In this document: positions 27,762 through 36,642 of the stretch, piece after piece
How the letters are laid out: each line of letters opens with the position of its first letter
How positions within the stretch are numbered: position 1 is the first letter of the stretch
Source: JACKJA01 sp050297015
GTDB lineage: Bacteria; Pseudomonadota; Alphaproteobacteria; Micavibrionales; Micavibrionaceae
Direction of reading: 5' to 3'
Assembly (NCBI GenBank): GCA_050297015.1
Contig: JBNKRZ010000011.1
Span: 142,730-206,729, forward strand
Length of the DNA stretch: 64,000 bases
Notes under the pieces: generated by a model
What the model saw: only the letters and a program-made list of their open reading frames with translations
What the model was told of the DNA's origin: nothing
Databases searched by the model: none
Program-made: the position numbers and the translations under genes

Positions 27762-28136
27762 CTAATTTTGATCCGCCTGCCACGCATTGTCCAGATGGCG
27801 AACAAAAAAAGGCGGGGCCAACGCCAGCAAATCAAAACGCATATCATGCCCGGTGCAAGCCGGATAATTTGCCACAAACCATTGTGCCGCTCGCGTTATC
27901 CGGCGCTGCATCGCGGGAGTCACAGCGCCCAGTGCCACCGTCAAATTTTGCCGCGCTTTAACCTCCACAAAAACGATCACCGTCCCTTTGCGTGCGATCA
28001 AATCAATTTCCCCAACCGGGGTTTTATAGCGCCGGGCAACAATCCGATAACCTTTAAAACGCAACAGCCACGCCGCGATTTCTTCAGCGATCAATCCCTT
28101 TTTGTAACCCGTAATCGCGCGCGACCGAACACTCAC
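27762..28136 (-). CDS. yraN: YraN family (UPF0102) nuclease-fold protein
   Basis: A 124-residue protein with the restriction-endonuclease-like core of UPF0102: AE near residue 18, GYRIVARRYKTPVGEIDLIAR with the catalytic-type Glu-Ile-Asp, and VFVEVKAR. Function is uncertain, and a DNA or RNA nuclease role is suggested for the fold. It overlaps the rsmI stop by 4 nt. Confidence 0.93.
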   Translation of the reverse strand: MSVRSRAITGYKKGLIAEEIAAWLLRFKGYRIVARRYKTPVGEIDLIARKGTVIVFVEVKARQNLTVALGAVTPAMQRRITRAAQWFVANYPACTGHDMRFDLLALAPPFFVRHLDNAWQADQN

Positions 28137-28981
28137 TTTTTGATCTCCAACCCCAGAGCATAAAGCTCTTTTTTGGGCACACCGCTTTTCTCGGCGACAA
28201 AAGCGGCGGCCTCCTTCAAGTGCATCGTATCGAGCGCTTCAGCCATAGCAGCGCGCAATTCATCTTCGCCCCAAGCCGCAAAAGAAGGTGCCTCTATCAC
28301 CACGACAATTTCCCCCTTTGGCGCGCCGGTTTCATCGTAAAAAGCAATCAAATCAGAGAAACGGCCCCGCCGGACCTCTTCATGCATTTTTGTTATTTCA
28401 CGAACAACCGCAGCCTCGCGCTCTCCCAGAACCTCCCTCATATCCGCCAGCGATTCGCGCAAACGCGGCCCCGTTTCGAACAGGATCAACGTCCCAGATG
28501 CATCTTTCCACTGCCGAAGCGCCTTTTGCCGCGCGGCACTTTTAGAAGGCATAAAACCGAGAAATGAGAATTTATCCGATGGCAGACCTGAAAGCTGCAA
28601 AGCCGCCAGCGGCGCGTTGGCCCCCGGCACGCTCGTCACGTACAGTCCCTTCTCCTGACATAATTTGACCAACTTATAACCGGGATCGGAAACCAAAGGC
28701 ATCCCCGCATCACTAATCAGCGCCACAACCTGACCGCCTTCTATAGCCGATATGACCTTATCACGCTGCGGCGCGGCGCTGTGATCGTTATACACAACCA
28801 ACTTTTTTTTCAAATCATAAGCCTGCATCAGCTTGCCGGAAACACGGCTGTCCTCGCACAAAACCAAATCAGCCGCAGCCAGCGTATCCAGCGCCCGCAA
28901 CGTTATATCCCGCAAATTGCCAATGGGGGTGGCCACAATATAAAGTCCGGGTCGTAAATCGCATTCTTGTATTATTTTCAT
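28133..28981 (-). CDS. rsmI: 16S rRNA 2'-O-ribose C1402 methyltransferase RsmI
   Basis: A protein of about 282 residues of the tetrapyrrole-methylase fold. YIVATPIGNLRDITLRALDTL is the family signature, and LISDAGMPLVSDPG binds SAM. It methylates the ribose of C1402 in 16S rRNA. Two starts are possible: an ATG at 28981 with GGAAAG very close, or a GTG at 28999 with better spacing to GGAAT. The end overlaps the yraN start by 4 nt. Only 54 bp separate it from the divergent lpoA-like gene. Confidence 0.95.
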   Translation of the reverse strand: MKIIQECDLRPGLYIVATPIGNLRDITLRALDTLAAADLVLCEDSRVSGKLMQAYDLKKKLVVYNDHSAAPQRDKVISAIEGGQVVALISDAGMPLVSDPGYKLVKLCQEKGLYVTSVPGANAPLAALQLSGLPSDKFSFLGFMPSKSAARQKALRQWKDASGTLILFETGPRLRESLADMREVLGEREAAVVREITKMHEEVRRGRFSDLIAFYDETGAPKGEIVVVIEAPSFAAWGEDELRAAMAEALDTMHLKEAAAFVAEKSGVPKKELYALGLEIKK

Positions 28982-29035
28982 CTTTCCTGCATAAATCACA
29001 GAGTATTCCTAATCAAGCCGCGATAAGAGAGACTC

Positions 29036-30496
29036 ATGAAAAATCCTTTGATTATCCTGTTTACTGTTTTGAGCCTGACGGCTTGTGTTTCCAGCGGCAG
29101 CCCATGGGATCGCGGCGGCTATGCGCGCCCTGCAGAGACAGCGCCCCGCGCCCTGCAACCCGAAAGCGAAGAAAACATAAACGGCACACATCAACAAGAA
29201 AACGAACAAACAGCCCTTTATAGCAGTGCGGTCCCCCCCTCAGGGGCAAATAGACCTGAATATGAATATGGCCAACAGCAACAACCTGACACAGTGCCCA
29301 CCCTCCAGACAGCACCAGTTTTACCGCCGGTAAAGGTCGCCTTACTTGTCCCGTTAAGCGGGCCACACGCCAATCTGGGGGAAGCTTTACTGCAAGCGGC
29401 GCAACTCGCGCTGTTCGACGTGCACTACGATTCCTTTGAGTTAATCCCACGTGATACAAAAGGCACACCGGAAGGGGCCAGGCAAGCCGCCCAAGATGCT
29501 CTTAATGCCGGTGCTCAAATTGTTCTTGGTCCCCTCTTTGCCGAATCGGTTCGCGCGGCCAAGACAGTTACCAATCGCCATAACATAAACATGCTCGCCT
29601 TTTCGACAAACTGGACATTGGCCAACAGCAATACTTATATCATGGGCTTTTTGCCCTTTTCGCAAGTACAGCGCATCGCTCTTTACGCCCGGCAAAACAA
29701 TTTAAATAAAATCGGAATTCTCGCACCGAACGATGACTACGGTAATGCCGTGATCTCCGCCTATAATTCTTTGGCCTATCGCACACACGCCCCGACAGCC
29801 GACGTTATGCGCTATCCGGTTGATGAAAGCGATATATCCGGTCTTATCCGCAGTTTCACACATTATGACGACCGCGTAGAAGCCCTTAACCAGAAAATTC
29901 GCCCCTTGGAAGACTGGCTTGCACAAAATCCCGGGGACAAGAAAGCACAAGCCGAACTTGCCGCTCTCAAAAATGGTAACGATGACAGCATAGAACCGCC
30001 CTTTGATGCTATTTTGCTCGCCACTGGCGGCGGGCAAGCCCGCTCGATTGCCAATCTTCTGAGCTATTATGATCTGGAACCGGAACAAGTCAAAAGACTA
30101 GGAACCGGACTATGGGATGATGCGGGCCTCGCTACAGAACCGGGGATGCAAGACGCATGGTTTGCCGCGCCGGACCCGCGCGCACGCGATGAATTTGAAA
30201 TCCGCTTCAATCAAACCTATGGCTATATGCCGCCACGGCTGGCCACGCTGGCCTATGATGCCACGGCGCTCACCGCTATTATCGCCCGAACAAGCTATCA
30301 GAACTATGGCCGCCCCGTTTTCGATAGCCGCATGATTAGCAACCCCAACGGATTTTCCGGTATCGACGGCATATTCCGTTTTGGCCCCAATGGGATGATC
30401 GAACGGGGTCTGGCCGTGCTTGAAATCAAAAATGGTGTGACATCGGTTATCGACCCGGCGCCCGTCACATTCCAGCAAACCTTGCAAACGTATTAG
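29036..30496 (+). CDS. lpoA: LpoA-like penicillin-binding-protein activator lipoprotein
   Basis: A 486-residue lipoprotein with lipobox LTAC (Cys about 17). After a Gln/Pro/Glu-rich linker, the domain from about 97 on is a periplasmic-binding fold (VALLVPLSGPHANLGEALLQAA), as in the C-terminal half of E. coli LpoA. The N-terminal TPR half of LpoA is absent, which is usual for alphaproteobacterial forms. It probably supports peptidoglycan synthase activity. Its TAG stop (30494-30496) is the first codon of a TAGGGTCAGGACCCTAA palindrome. Confidence 0.87.
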   Translation: MKNPLIILFTVLSLTACVSSGSPWDRGGYARPAETAPRALQPESEENINGTHQQENEQTALYSSAVPPSGANRPEYEYGQQQQPDTVPTLQTAPVLPPVKVALLVPLSGPHANLGEALLQAAQLALFDVHYDSFELIPRDTKGTPEGARQAAQDALNAGAQIVLGPLFAESVRAAKTVTNRHNINMLAFSTNWTLANSNTYIMGFLPFSQVQRIALYARQNNLNKIGILAPNDDYGNAVISAYNSLAYRTHAPTADVMRYPVDESDISGLIRSFTHYDDRVEALNQKIRPLEDWLAQNPGDKKAQAELAALKNGNDDSIEPPFDAILLATGGGQARSIANLLSYYDLEPEQVKRLGTGLWDDAGLATEPGMQDAWFAAPDPRARDEFEIRFNQTYGYMPPRLATLAYDATALTAIIARTSYQNYGRPVFDSRMISNPNGFSGIDGIFRFGPNGMIERGLAVLEIKNGVTSVIDPAPVTFQQTLQTY

Positions 30497-30601
30497 GGTC
30501 AGGACCCTAAACAGCCGGCCGCCAAAAGAAAATGATGACGGCCCAATTTTATGATAGAATAAAGAAAACACCTAGGATCAGGACCCTAACTACAGTATCT
30601 A
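30494..30601. repeat. Two 17-bp palindromes and an element end between lpoA and the next gene
   Basis: TAGGGTCAGGACCCTAA (30494-30510) and TAGGATCAGGACCCTAA (30573-30589) are near-identical palindromes 79 bp apart. The second is directly followed by CTACAGTATCTA (30590-30601), the reverse complement of the TAGATACTGTAG end seen at 48281 and 63861. Between them GGCCG/CGGCC can form a small hairpin. It looks like a decayed or short member of the family found at 4415-4692. Confidence 0.6.
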
Positions 30602-30622
30602 GAGTATGCAGGAGATATTTTT

Positions 30623-31195
30623 GTGAACCGCCTTTTTCCCCTTATCACAATTTTTTGCCTTTCTCTCGTCTGGACCGTTCCGGCAAGCGCGCAAGAAACA
30701 TCCCCCGCCCCTTCTACGCTGGGGCAAGCGCCAAAAGACAAAGACTTCGACCCGATGGAAATTTTTTTCCAACTTACCCCCGAAGAACAGGAAGAGATTC
30801 TGGCTGAATCGGAACTGGCGACTGCGGAATGCCAAAACATGGACGTTTATGCGATGTTTCACGATTGCGAATGTATCGGCCGCCAAATAATCATAGAGCG
30901 TATTTTACAAGGGCCGGAACCGCACCGCTTTAATATTTTAAATGATGTAGCCAAAACATGTGTTAACACGCCCGGCGTCGCGGGGTACAGTTATGAATCC
31001 TGTGTAAAGATGGTCCTCTTTCAAAAAGGCGATATCGAACAAATATGTGAGTGTTACACTGAGGGAATGGTCAAAGCTTATTCCAAAAATCCGAAACCGG
31101 ATTTCAGGCATATCCGTAAATTGGGATCACCGATACTGGCGCACTGCATGATAGAAGAGGGAAGCATCCTTCCCAACAATCAAATCATACAGTGA
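30623..31195 (+). CDS. Secreted cysteine-rich protein of unknown function
   Basis: A 190-residue protein from a GTG start at 30623 with GGAGAT upstream. The signal peptide ends near PASAQE (about residue 24). The mature part has eight cysteines, several in CxC or closely spaced pairs (HDCECIG, ICECY), suggesting disulfides in the periplasm. I recognise no family. It is convergent with the acyl-CoA dehydrogenase, the two stops being only 5 bp apart. Confidence 0.75.
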   Translation: MNRLFPLITIFCLSLVWTVPASAQETSPAPSTLGQAPKDKDFDPMEIFFQLTPEEQEEILAESELATAECQNMDVYAMFHDCECIGRQIIIERILQGPEPHRFNILNDVAKTCVNTPGVAGYSYESCVKMVLFQKGDIEQICECYTEGMVKAYSKNPKPDFRHIRKLGSPILAHCMIEEGSILPNNQIIQ

Positions 31196-31200
31196 AGACT

Positions 31201-32886
31201 TTATTCTTCGGCTTGCGCTGTATGAAGGAACGCTCCCGCCCGCGGTAAAATATGATCCCTGTAGAAAACCAGCGAAGCCCTTTGCGCCTCATCCACCGCC
31301 GCCCGCCGTGCCATCATTACACCGCCCGCAATAACGCCAAAACCATTGAGGTAGAGCACCGCCACCGCTGCTAGCGCTTCAAATTCACCGTTTCCCGCCC
31401 GATGAAGCAAATGTTTTGTCGCGATTTTTAGGGATTCCAGAGCCTCTAATAACGGCTCACACAGATCGGACAGCGCGCGGTCTTGCGCCGCAATTTCAGC
31501 CGTGAGCGAAACCAGTTCAGCGATGAAATCATCTACCTTTTCACCCTTATCCATCAAGAGCTTGCGGAACACCATATCCAGCGCTTGAATACCATTTGTG
31601 CCCTCGTAAATCGGCAGGATGCGCGCATCGCGGTAGAATTGCGCCGCGCCGGTTTCCTCAATAAAGCCCATGCCGCCATGCACCTGCACACCCAGCGAGG
31701 CGACCTCAACGGCGTTATCCGTACACCATGATTTAACAATGGGGGTCAAAATATCAACCCGCGCCTGCGCCGCCGCATCGCCGCCGCGCGCCTTGTCGAT
31801 GTTCAGTGCCGCCTCATAAGCCAGTGCCCGCCCGGCCTGCGTCAGAGCCTTCATCGTCGAGAGCATCCGTTTCACATCGGGATGATTAACAATCGCGGTT
31901 TTCGCACCGCTCTTATCACCGATAGCCGCGCCCTGTACGCGCTCCTCCGCATAAGCCTTCGCGGCCTGATACGCGGCCTCACTAATGGCAACACCCTGCA
32001 AACCAACCGACAAGCGGGCGTTATTCATCATCGTGAACATGTATTTGAGGCCCTGATTTTCTTCGCCAACCAGATAGCCCGTCGCGCCGCCGTTCTCGCC
32101 AAAGCTCATCGTGCAGGTCGGAGAGGCATGAATGCCGAGCTTATGCTCCAGCCCGGCGCACACCAGATCGTTACGGCTGCCGTCCTCCAAAAACTTAGGA
32201 ACGATGAACAGGGAAATCCCCTTCACCCCGTCCGGCGCGCCAGCCACACGGGCGAGAACAAGGTGAATAATGTTTTCCGTCAAATCGTGCTCACCGTAAG
32301 TGATAAAGATTTTCTGCCCCGTGATTTTATACGTGCCGTCATCCTGCTTTTCCGCCTTGCTGCGGATCGCACCGAGATCGGACCCGGCCTGCGGCTCGGT
32401 CAAATTCATCGTCCCGGTCCATTCGCCGGAAACCAGCTTTGGCAGGTAAAAGGCTTTTTGTTCGTCGGAGCCATGCGATTCAATGGCTTCGACCGCGCCT
32501 TGGTTGAGCAAAGGGCACAGACCAAACGACATGTTCGCGCCCTGCCACATTTCCTGCACCGGGAAGGCCAGTGCCCACGGCAAGCCTTGCCCGCCATATT
32601 CCGGGTCAAACGGCACACCGTTCCAGCCCATTTCGCAATATTGTTGATACGCGTCTTTCCACCCGGTGGCCGTTGTTACCGCGCCGTCTTTCAAAACACA
32701 CCCGCCCGCCTTGTCCGCCTCATGATTCAGCGGTGCCAGCACACCGGAAGCCAGCTTCCCGGCCTCCTCCAGAATGGCGGTCATCGTCTCTTCATCAAGT
32801 TCAGCGGCCTGCGGCAATGCGCTCAAATCCAACACATCGCGCAGCAAGAAAACCATATCGTCAACGGGGGCTTTATAAGTGGGCAT
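31201..32886 (-). CDS. Acyl-CoA dehydrogenase
   Basis: A 561-residue FAD enzyme for the alpha,beta-oxidation step of an acyl-CoA. FAD/substrate stretches NLTEPQAGSDLGA and GQKIFITYGEHDL are clear, the catalytic glutamate is in YEGTNGIQALD and the C-terminal family domain is present. It is a little shorter than the usual 590-600 residues of this subgroup (DmdC/AidB-like). The substrate cannot be told from sequence. It stands alone with no beta-oxidation partners nearby. Confidence 0.93.
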   Translation of the reverse strand: MPTYKAPVDDMVFLLRDVLDLSALPQAAELDEETMTAILEEAGKLASGVLAPLNHEADKAGGCVLKDGAVTTATGWKDAYQQYCEMGWNGVPFDPEYGGQGLPWALAFPVQEMWQGANMSFGLCPLLNQGAVEAIESHGSDEQKAFYLPKLVSGEWTGTMNLTEPQAGSDLGAIRSKAEKQDDGTYKITGQKIFITYGEHDLTENIIHLVLARVAGAPDGVKGISLFIVPKFLEDGSRNDLVCAGLEHKLGIHASPTCTMSFGENGGATGYLVGEENQGLKYMFTMMNNARLSVGLQGVAISEAAYQAAKAYAEERVQGAAIGDKSGAKTAIVNHPDVKRMLSTMKALTQAGRALAYEAALNIDKARGGDAAAQARVDILTPIVKSWCTDNAVEVASLGVQVHGGMGFIEETGAAQFYRDARILPIYEGTNGIQALDMVFRKLLMDKGEKVDDFIAELVSLTAEIAAQDRALSDLCEPLLEALESLKIATKHLLHRAGNGEFEALAAVAVLYLNGFGVIAGGVMMARRAAVDEAQRASLVFYRDHILPRAGAFLHTAQAEE

Positions 32887-32902
32887 AGGTACATCCTTAA
32901 TC

Positions 32903-32960
32903 TGTCATTCTGAACGAAGTGAAGAATCTCAATATCCTGCATCGACGGCTCAGGATGACA
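32903..32960. repeat. Palindromic repeat of the GTCATTC-TGAACG family
   Basis: TGTCATTCTGA (32903-32913) pairs with TCAGGATGACA (32950-32960) with one G-U, and GAAGTGAAGAATCTC lies between. The same family recurs at 45753-45843. It sits in the divergent gap between the acyl-CoA dehydrogenase and the transglycosylase-like gene. Confidence 0.75.
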
Positions 32961-33045
32961 ATCATTGTAACGATTTTTTCTCCAACTGGCACGTCCCTTG
33001 CGATGCTATCCCATAGAAAAGAATGACGAAAGGTTCTCCCACACG

Positions 33046-33978
33046 ATGCCGATGGCCGGAAACATAATGAATAACAATGCGTTAGCTGCCCTCACCCAGA
33101 GAGCGGCGCCGCAGGTTGTCAGCGCCATCAAGGCCGCCAGCGCCAAAACGGGGGTCAATTTTGCCTATCTGGTGGAACAAGCCGCCACCGAAAGCAGCTT
33201 TAAAACCGACATTACCTCCAAAACCAGCAGCGCCACAGGTCTGTACCAGTTCATCGAAAGCACATGGATGAATATGGTTGAGAAATACGGCGATAAATAC
33301 GGGCTGGGCGATATGGCCGAAAAAATCAAAAGCGGCGAACATAAGCAAGACAGCGCGCTCAAGAATGAAATTCTGGAGCTGCGCAAAGACGCGAAAACGG
33401 CGTCCCTGCTCGCCGCCGAATTTGCCGCCGAAAACCAGCGTTACATGGAATCACAAGGCATTGATGATATCGGCTCCGTCGAGCTTTACCTCGCGCACTT
33501 TATGGGGGCTGGCGGCGCGACAGCCTTCCTGAAAGCCAATGAAGAAAACCCATTGCAAACCGCCGCCGATTTATTCCCCAAAGCCGCCCGCGCCAACCGT
33601 AATGTTTTCTATGACAGGGAAACCGGGCAGCCGCGGACACTGGCCGGAGTTTACGATTTCTTTGCGCAAAAATTCCAAGCCAGCGCTAACGAACCTGTAT
33701 CTTACGCATCGTCATCGCGAGCGAACAAAGAGAGTGCGGCGATCCAGAATGCTGGATTGCTTCCTCAGCCCCTTGGGCTTCCCCGCAATAACGCCGCTTC
33801 AGATTTCATGACAAACATGGAAAATCCGGCTCTACGCTTGCTGGAAATGGCCACAAATGAATCCGCAAACACGCTCCCCCTGTCGCGAATGCTCCCTTAC
33901 AGCTCTTTGGTCAACGACCCGGTGCAATTAATTATGATGGCGCAGCTTGATCTCCCCGGAATGCACAAATCACAATAA
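33046..33978 (+). CDS. Lytic transglycosylase-like (SLT) protein carrying an in-frame repeat
   Basis: A protein of about 310 residues (ATG at 33046; 33067 also possible). The SLT-like fold spans about 15-190: QAATESSFKTD has the catalytic-type Glu, followed by SATGLYQFIESTW, as in soluble lytic transglycosylases and flagellar-rod muramidases. No signal peptide is seen, so it may be exported by another route or act at a basal body. Residues about 222-250 are encoded by an inserted palindromic repeat (33710-33793) that keeps the frame. The C-terminal tail is of unknown function. Confidence 0.83.
   Translation: MPMAGNIMNNNALAALTQRAAPQVVSAIKAASAKTGVNFAYLVEQAATESSFKTDITSKTSSATGLYQFIESTWMNMVEKYGDKYGLGDMAEKIKSGEHKQDSALKNEILELRKDAKTASLLAAEFAAENQRYMESQGIDDIGSVELYLAHFMGAGGATAFLKANEENPLQTAADLFPKAARANRNVFYDRETGQPRTLAGVYDFFAQKFQASANEPVSYASSSRANKESAAIQNAGLLPQPLGLPRNNAASDFMTNMENPALRLLEMATNESANTLPLSRMLPYSSLVNDPVQLIMMAQLDLPGMHKSQ
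33710..33793. repeat. Palindromic repeat inserted in frame in a coding gene
   Basis: The outer arms CGTCATCGCGAG and CCCCGCAATAACG pair with a few mismatches, and an inner stem GCGATCCAG/CTGGATTGC pairs with one G-U. The same family appears at 46148-46191 (CTGGATTGCTTCGTTCGC ... TCGCAATGGCGAC). Here it is translated as a Ser/Arg/Asn- and Leu/Pro-rich stretch of about 28 residues inside the SLT protein, comparable to Rickettsia palindromic elements. Confidence 0.75.
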
Positions 33979-34065
33979 AACTGTGAAAAGCAGAAACATC
34001 GACCTTTCATAGATTACGCATACAAGGGTACACTCATCCGTAGTTGTGCCACCCGCTTTTACGAT

Positions 34066-36633
34066 ATGCTTATGCATTCTGCTCGATTTTTGTACGCCCT
34101 GATCTTTTTTTCCTGCTTTTTTCTGGCGCTCGCCAGTGCGCGGGCTGAAAGCCGCTTTCCTATTGTACCGCCATGGCTCGATGATGAACGCCATCAGGCC
34201 GATGCCATCGCACAGGCCATTAAAAACGGTGACATCACGATTTCAGACAAACAAACAAGCGACGCAGCCCACCCGCGTACACCCGTTATAACGCCGCGCA
34301 ATACGCTGGATGTTCTAACGCAAATAGACCGGATGAAGGCCAAGCCCTCCCCGCTGGAGGAAAACTACGCCCACCGGGTTGTCGATCGGCTGGAGCAATT
34401 CGGCTATGACATGTTTGGCACAGCCAGCGCCGTGACAGAAAGCGAAAAGACCGCCCCCGTCGCGCCCTTTGGCGCGGTGCAAGACGACTTTGTTCTGGGC
34501 AGCGGTGATCGGCTTACCGTTACATTCCGCGGCCAACGCGACGATTCCAAAACATACGGTATTAACAATCAAGGCCTCCTCGTGATTGATGGGCTGGCGC
34601 CGCTACCCGCCGCCGGGCGCACCATCAAACAGGTGCGCGAATCGCTGGAGGCTGAAGCCGACAAGCTCCACAACACACAGATCTATATAGCGCTAGAAAG
34701 CGTTCACCAGATCAATATCCTTATCGTTGGACATGTTAAACAGCCGGGGCGGCAAACTGTGACGGTCTTCCATACCTTACTTGATGCACTGATGAGCGCC
34801 GGCGGTGTTGAAAAAACAGGATCATTGCGCCAGATCAAGCTCGTGCGCGGCGGACGCAGCACCTATATTGACCTATACGGCCTGCTTCTCCACGGCGATG
34901 CCGGGATGGATTTAAACTTACGCGACGGCGACCGGATTATTGTGCCACCACTGGGGCCGACCGTTGCCATTGCGGGCGCCGTCAAACGCCCCGGCATCTA
35001 CGAAATCCCCCGCACGCTGCAAGGCATGTGGTATCAGCCCGAAGAAGCCAGCGACAAACTGAACCTCAATGACATGCTCGGTATGGCGGGCGGCGTTCTG
35101 GCACCGGGGCAAAACCGCTTTGTCAATCTGGGTTTGACCCCGGATGGGCAGGAAACCGTATCCGAGATTAGCGACCCTTACGAATCTGTCTTTGCCGATG
35201 GCGCAATCCTTATGGTCGCCGCCAGTGATGAAAAGCGCGCCGGGACGGTGGAGCTGAGCGGTCATACGCGCCGCGCGGGCCTTCACGCCCTCGATCAAAA
35301 CAAGACGCTATCGGCTCTTCTGTCCGACAAGAAAGTCTTTGGTCCTGATATCTACCCACTGATCGGCGTGATTGAGCGCTGGAATGACGATCAACTCACC
35401 GCCGAAATGATTCCCTTTCCCCCGCTGTTGGTTGTCAAAAAATCCTTTGACCGCAAACTGGAAGACGGCGATGTCGTACATCTATTTTCCCGTGCGCAAA
35501 TCCTCGCCCTGCAAAATGAGAAAATTAAAATGGGCAAGACCGAAGAGGGGTCACTTGATGAACGCCCCAAAGATGACATTGCCGACCCCGTTGTAAGCAC
35601 TTTTCTAAAGGAACGCGCGGCATTCGTACGGGGCGCCGTGCGCCAACCGGGGCCATGGCCTGTAGCCGAAGGCATTACGCTCGAAAACCTGCTTGCGGTT
35701 AGTGGCGGCCTGACGCTGGAGGCCAACACCTCGAATATCGAAGTGACCTCAGCCCTCTCCGGTGAAGATGCACAAGCGCATGGCCGCTCCGGGACGCGCC
35801 GCACGCTCGTTGACTATAAAGAAACCCGCCCCAAGGACGTGCTCATCGCCGCTGGGGACGCGGTGCGCGTTAATCAAAAATTCAAAAAAATAGCGGATAA
35901 CAGCGTCCTGATTATAGGAGAGGTTAAAAATCCCGGCCGCTACGATTTGCTCCCCGGCGATAAAGTTTCCGACCTCTTGAAACGCGCCGGAGGCATGACC
36001 CCGCAAGCCTACCCGCCCGGCGCTATTTTCAGCCGCGAATCTGAGCGAAAATCAGAAGAGGCGCGCTTCCGTATGCAGGCACAAGACCTCGAAATCAAGC
36101 TCGCCGCCGCCCTCGAACAAAAGGACGAACCCGACACCGCACAAATATCAACCGTGCAACAACTGATCGACCAGCTTAGACAAGCGCAGGCCGTCGGGCG
36201 CATCACGGTCGAAACGGACCCCGGCATTTTAGGCCGTCAGCCGGAACTGGATATGCTGCTCGAAAAAGGGGATCGGGTTTACATTCCCAAGCGCCCGCTA
36301 ACCGTCCGTGTATCCGGCGAAGTACTGTCGTCCGCAGCACTACAGTTCAGGAAAGACAAAGACCCACGCGACTACATCATGGAGGCCGGTGGGTTTACCT
36401 ACCACGCGGATAAGGATCGTACCTTTGTTCTCTATCCGGACGGCAGCGCCCAACCGCTTTTGGTGAACAACTGGAACCATAAAGCCACCTTTATCCCACC
36501 GGGGAGCTCCATTATCGTGCCGCGCGATCCCAAGCCTTTCGATTTTCTTGAAAGCGCCCGCGACCTCAGCCAAATCATATCGAACCTTGCGATTACCGGC
36601 ATTTGGATTGACGACCTCAGCAACAACCCATAA
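34066..36633 (+). CDS. Polysaccharide export protein with SLBB domains
   Basis: An 855-residue exported protein. The signal peptide ends near ASARA (about 25). A Poly_export domain lies at about 140-225 (VLGSGDRLTVTFRG). Several SLBB units follow (near 227, 300, 525, 620 and 755; each with the VxGxVxxPG pattern, such as VKQPGRQTV, VKRPGIYEI and VKNPGRYDL). No lipobox is seen, so it is not a classical Wza. It should form or line the outer-membrane path for the polysaccharide made by the genes up to 42 kb. An 88-bp spacer precedes it. Confidence 0.9.
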   Translation: MLMHSARFLYALIFFSCFFLALASARAESRFPIVPPWLDDERHQADAIAQAIKNGDITISDKQTSDAAHPRTPVITPRNTLDVLTQIDRMKAKPSPLEENYAHRVVDRLEQFGYDMFGTASAVTESEKTAPVAPFGAVQDDFVLGSGDRLTVTFRGQRDDSKTYGINNQGLLVIDGLAPLPAAGRTIKQVRESLEAEADKLHNTQIYIALESVHQINILIVGHVKQPGRQTVTVFHTLLDALMSAGGVEKTGSLRQIKLVRGGRSTYIDLYGLLLHGDAGMDLNLRDGDRIIVPPLGPTVAIAGAVKRPGIYEIPRTLQGMWYQPEEASDKLNLNDMLGMAGGVLAPGQNRFVNLGLTPDGQETVSEISDPYESVFADGAILMVAASDEKRAGTVELSGHTRRAGLHALDQNKTLSALLSDKKVFGPDIYPLIGVIERWNDDQLTAEMIPFPPLLVVKKSFDRKLEDGDVVHLFSRAQILALQNEKIKMGKTEEGSLDERPKDDIADPVVSTFLKERAAFVRGAVRQPGPWPVAEGITLENLLAVSGGLTLEANTSNIEVTSALSGEDAQAHGRSGTRRTLVDYKETRPKDVLIAAGDAVRVNQKFKKIADNSVLIIGEVKNPGRYDLLPGDKVSDLLKRAGGMTPQAYPPGAIFSRESERKSEEARFRMQAQDLEIKLAAALEQKDEPDTAQISTVQQLIDQLRQAQAVGRITVETDPGILGRQPELDMLLEKGDRVYIPKRPLTVRVSGEVLSSAALQFRKDKDPRDYIMEAGGFTYHADKDRTFVLYPDGSAQPLLVNNWNHKATFIPPGSSIIVPRDPKPFDFLESARDLSQIISNLAITGIWIDDLSNNP

Positions 36634-36642
36634 GCTTGTTTT

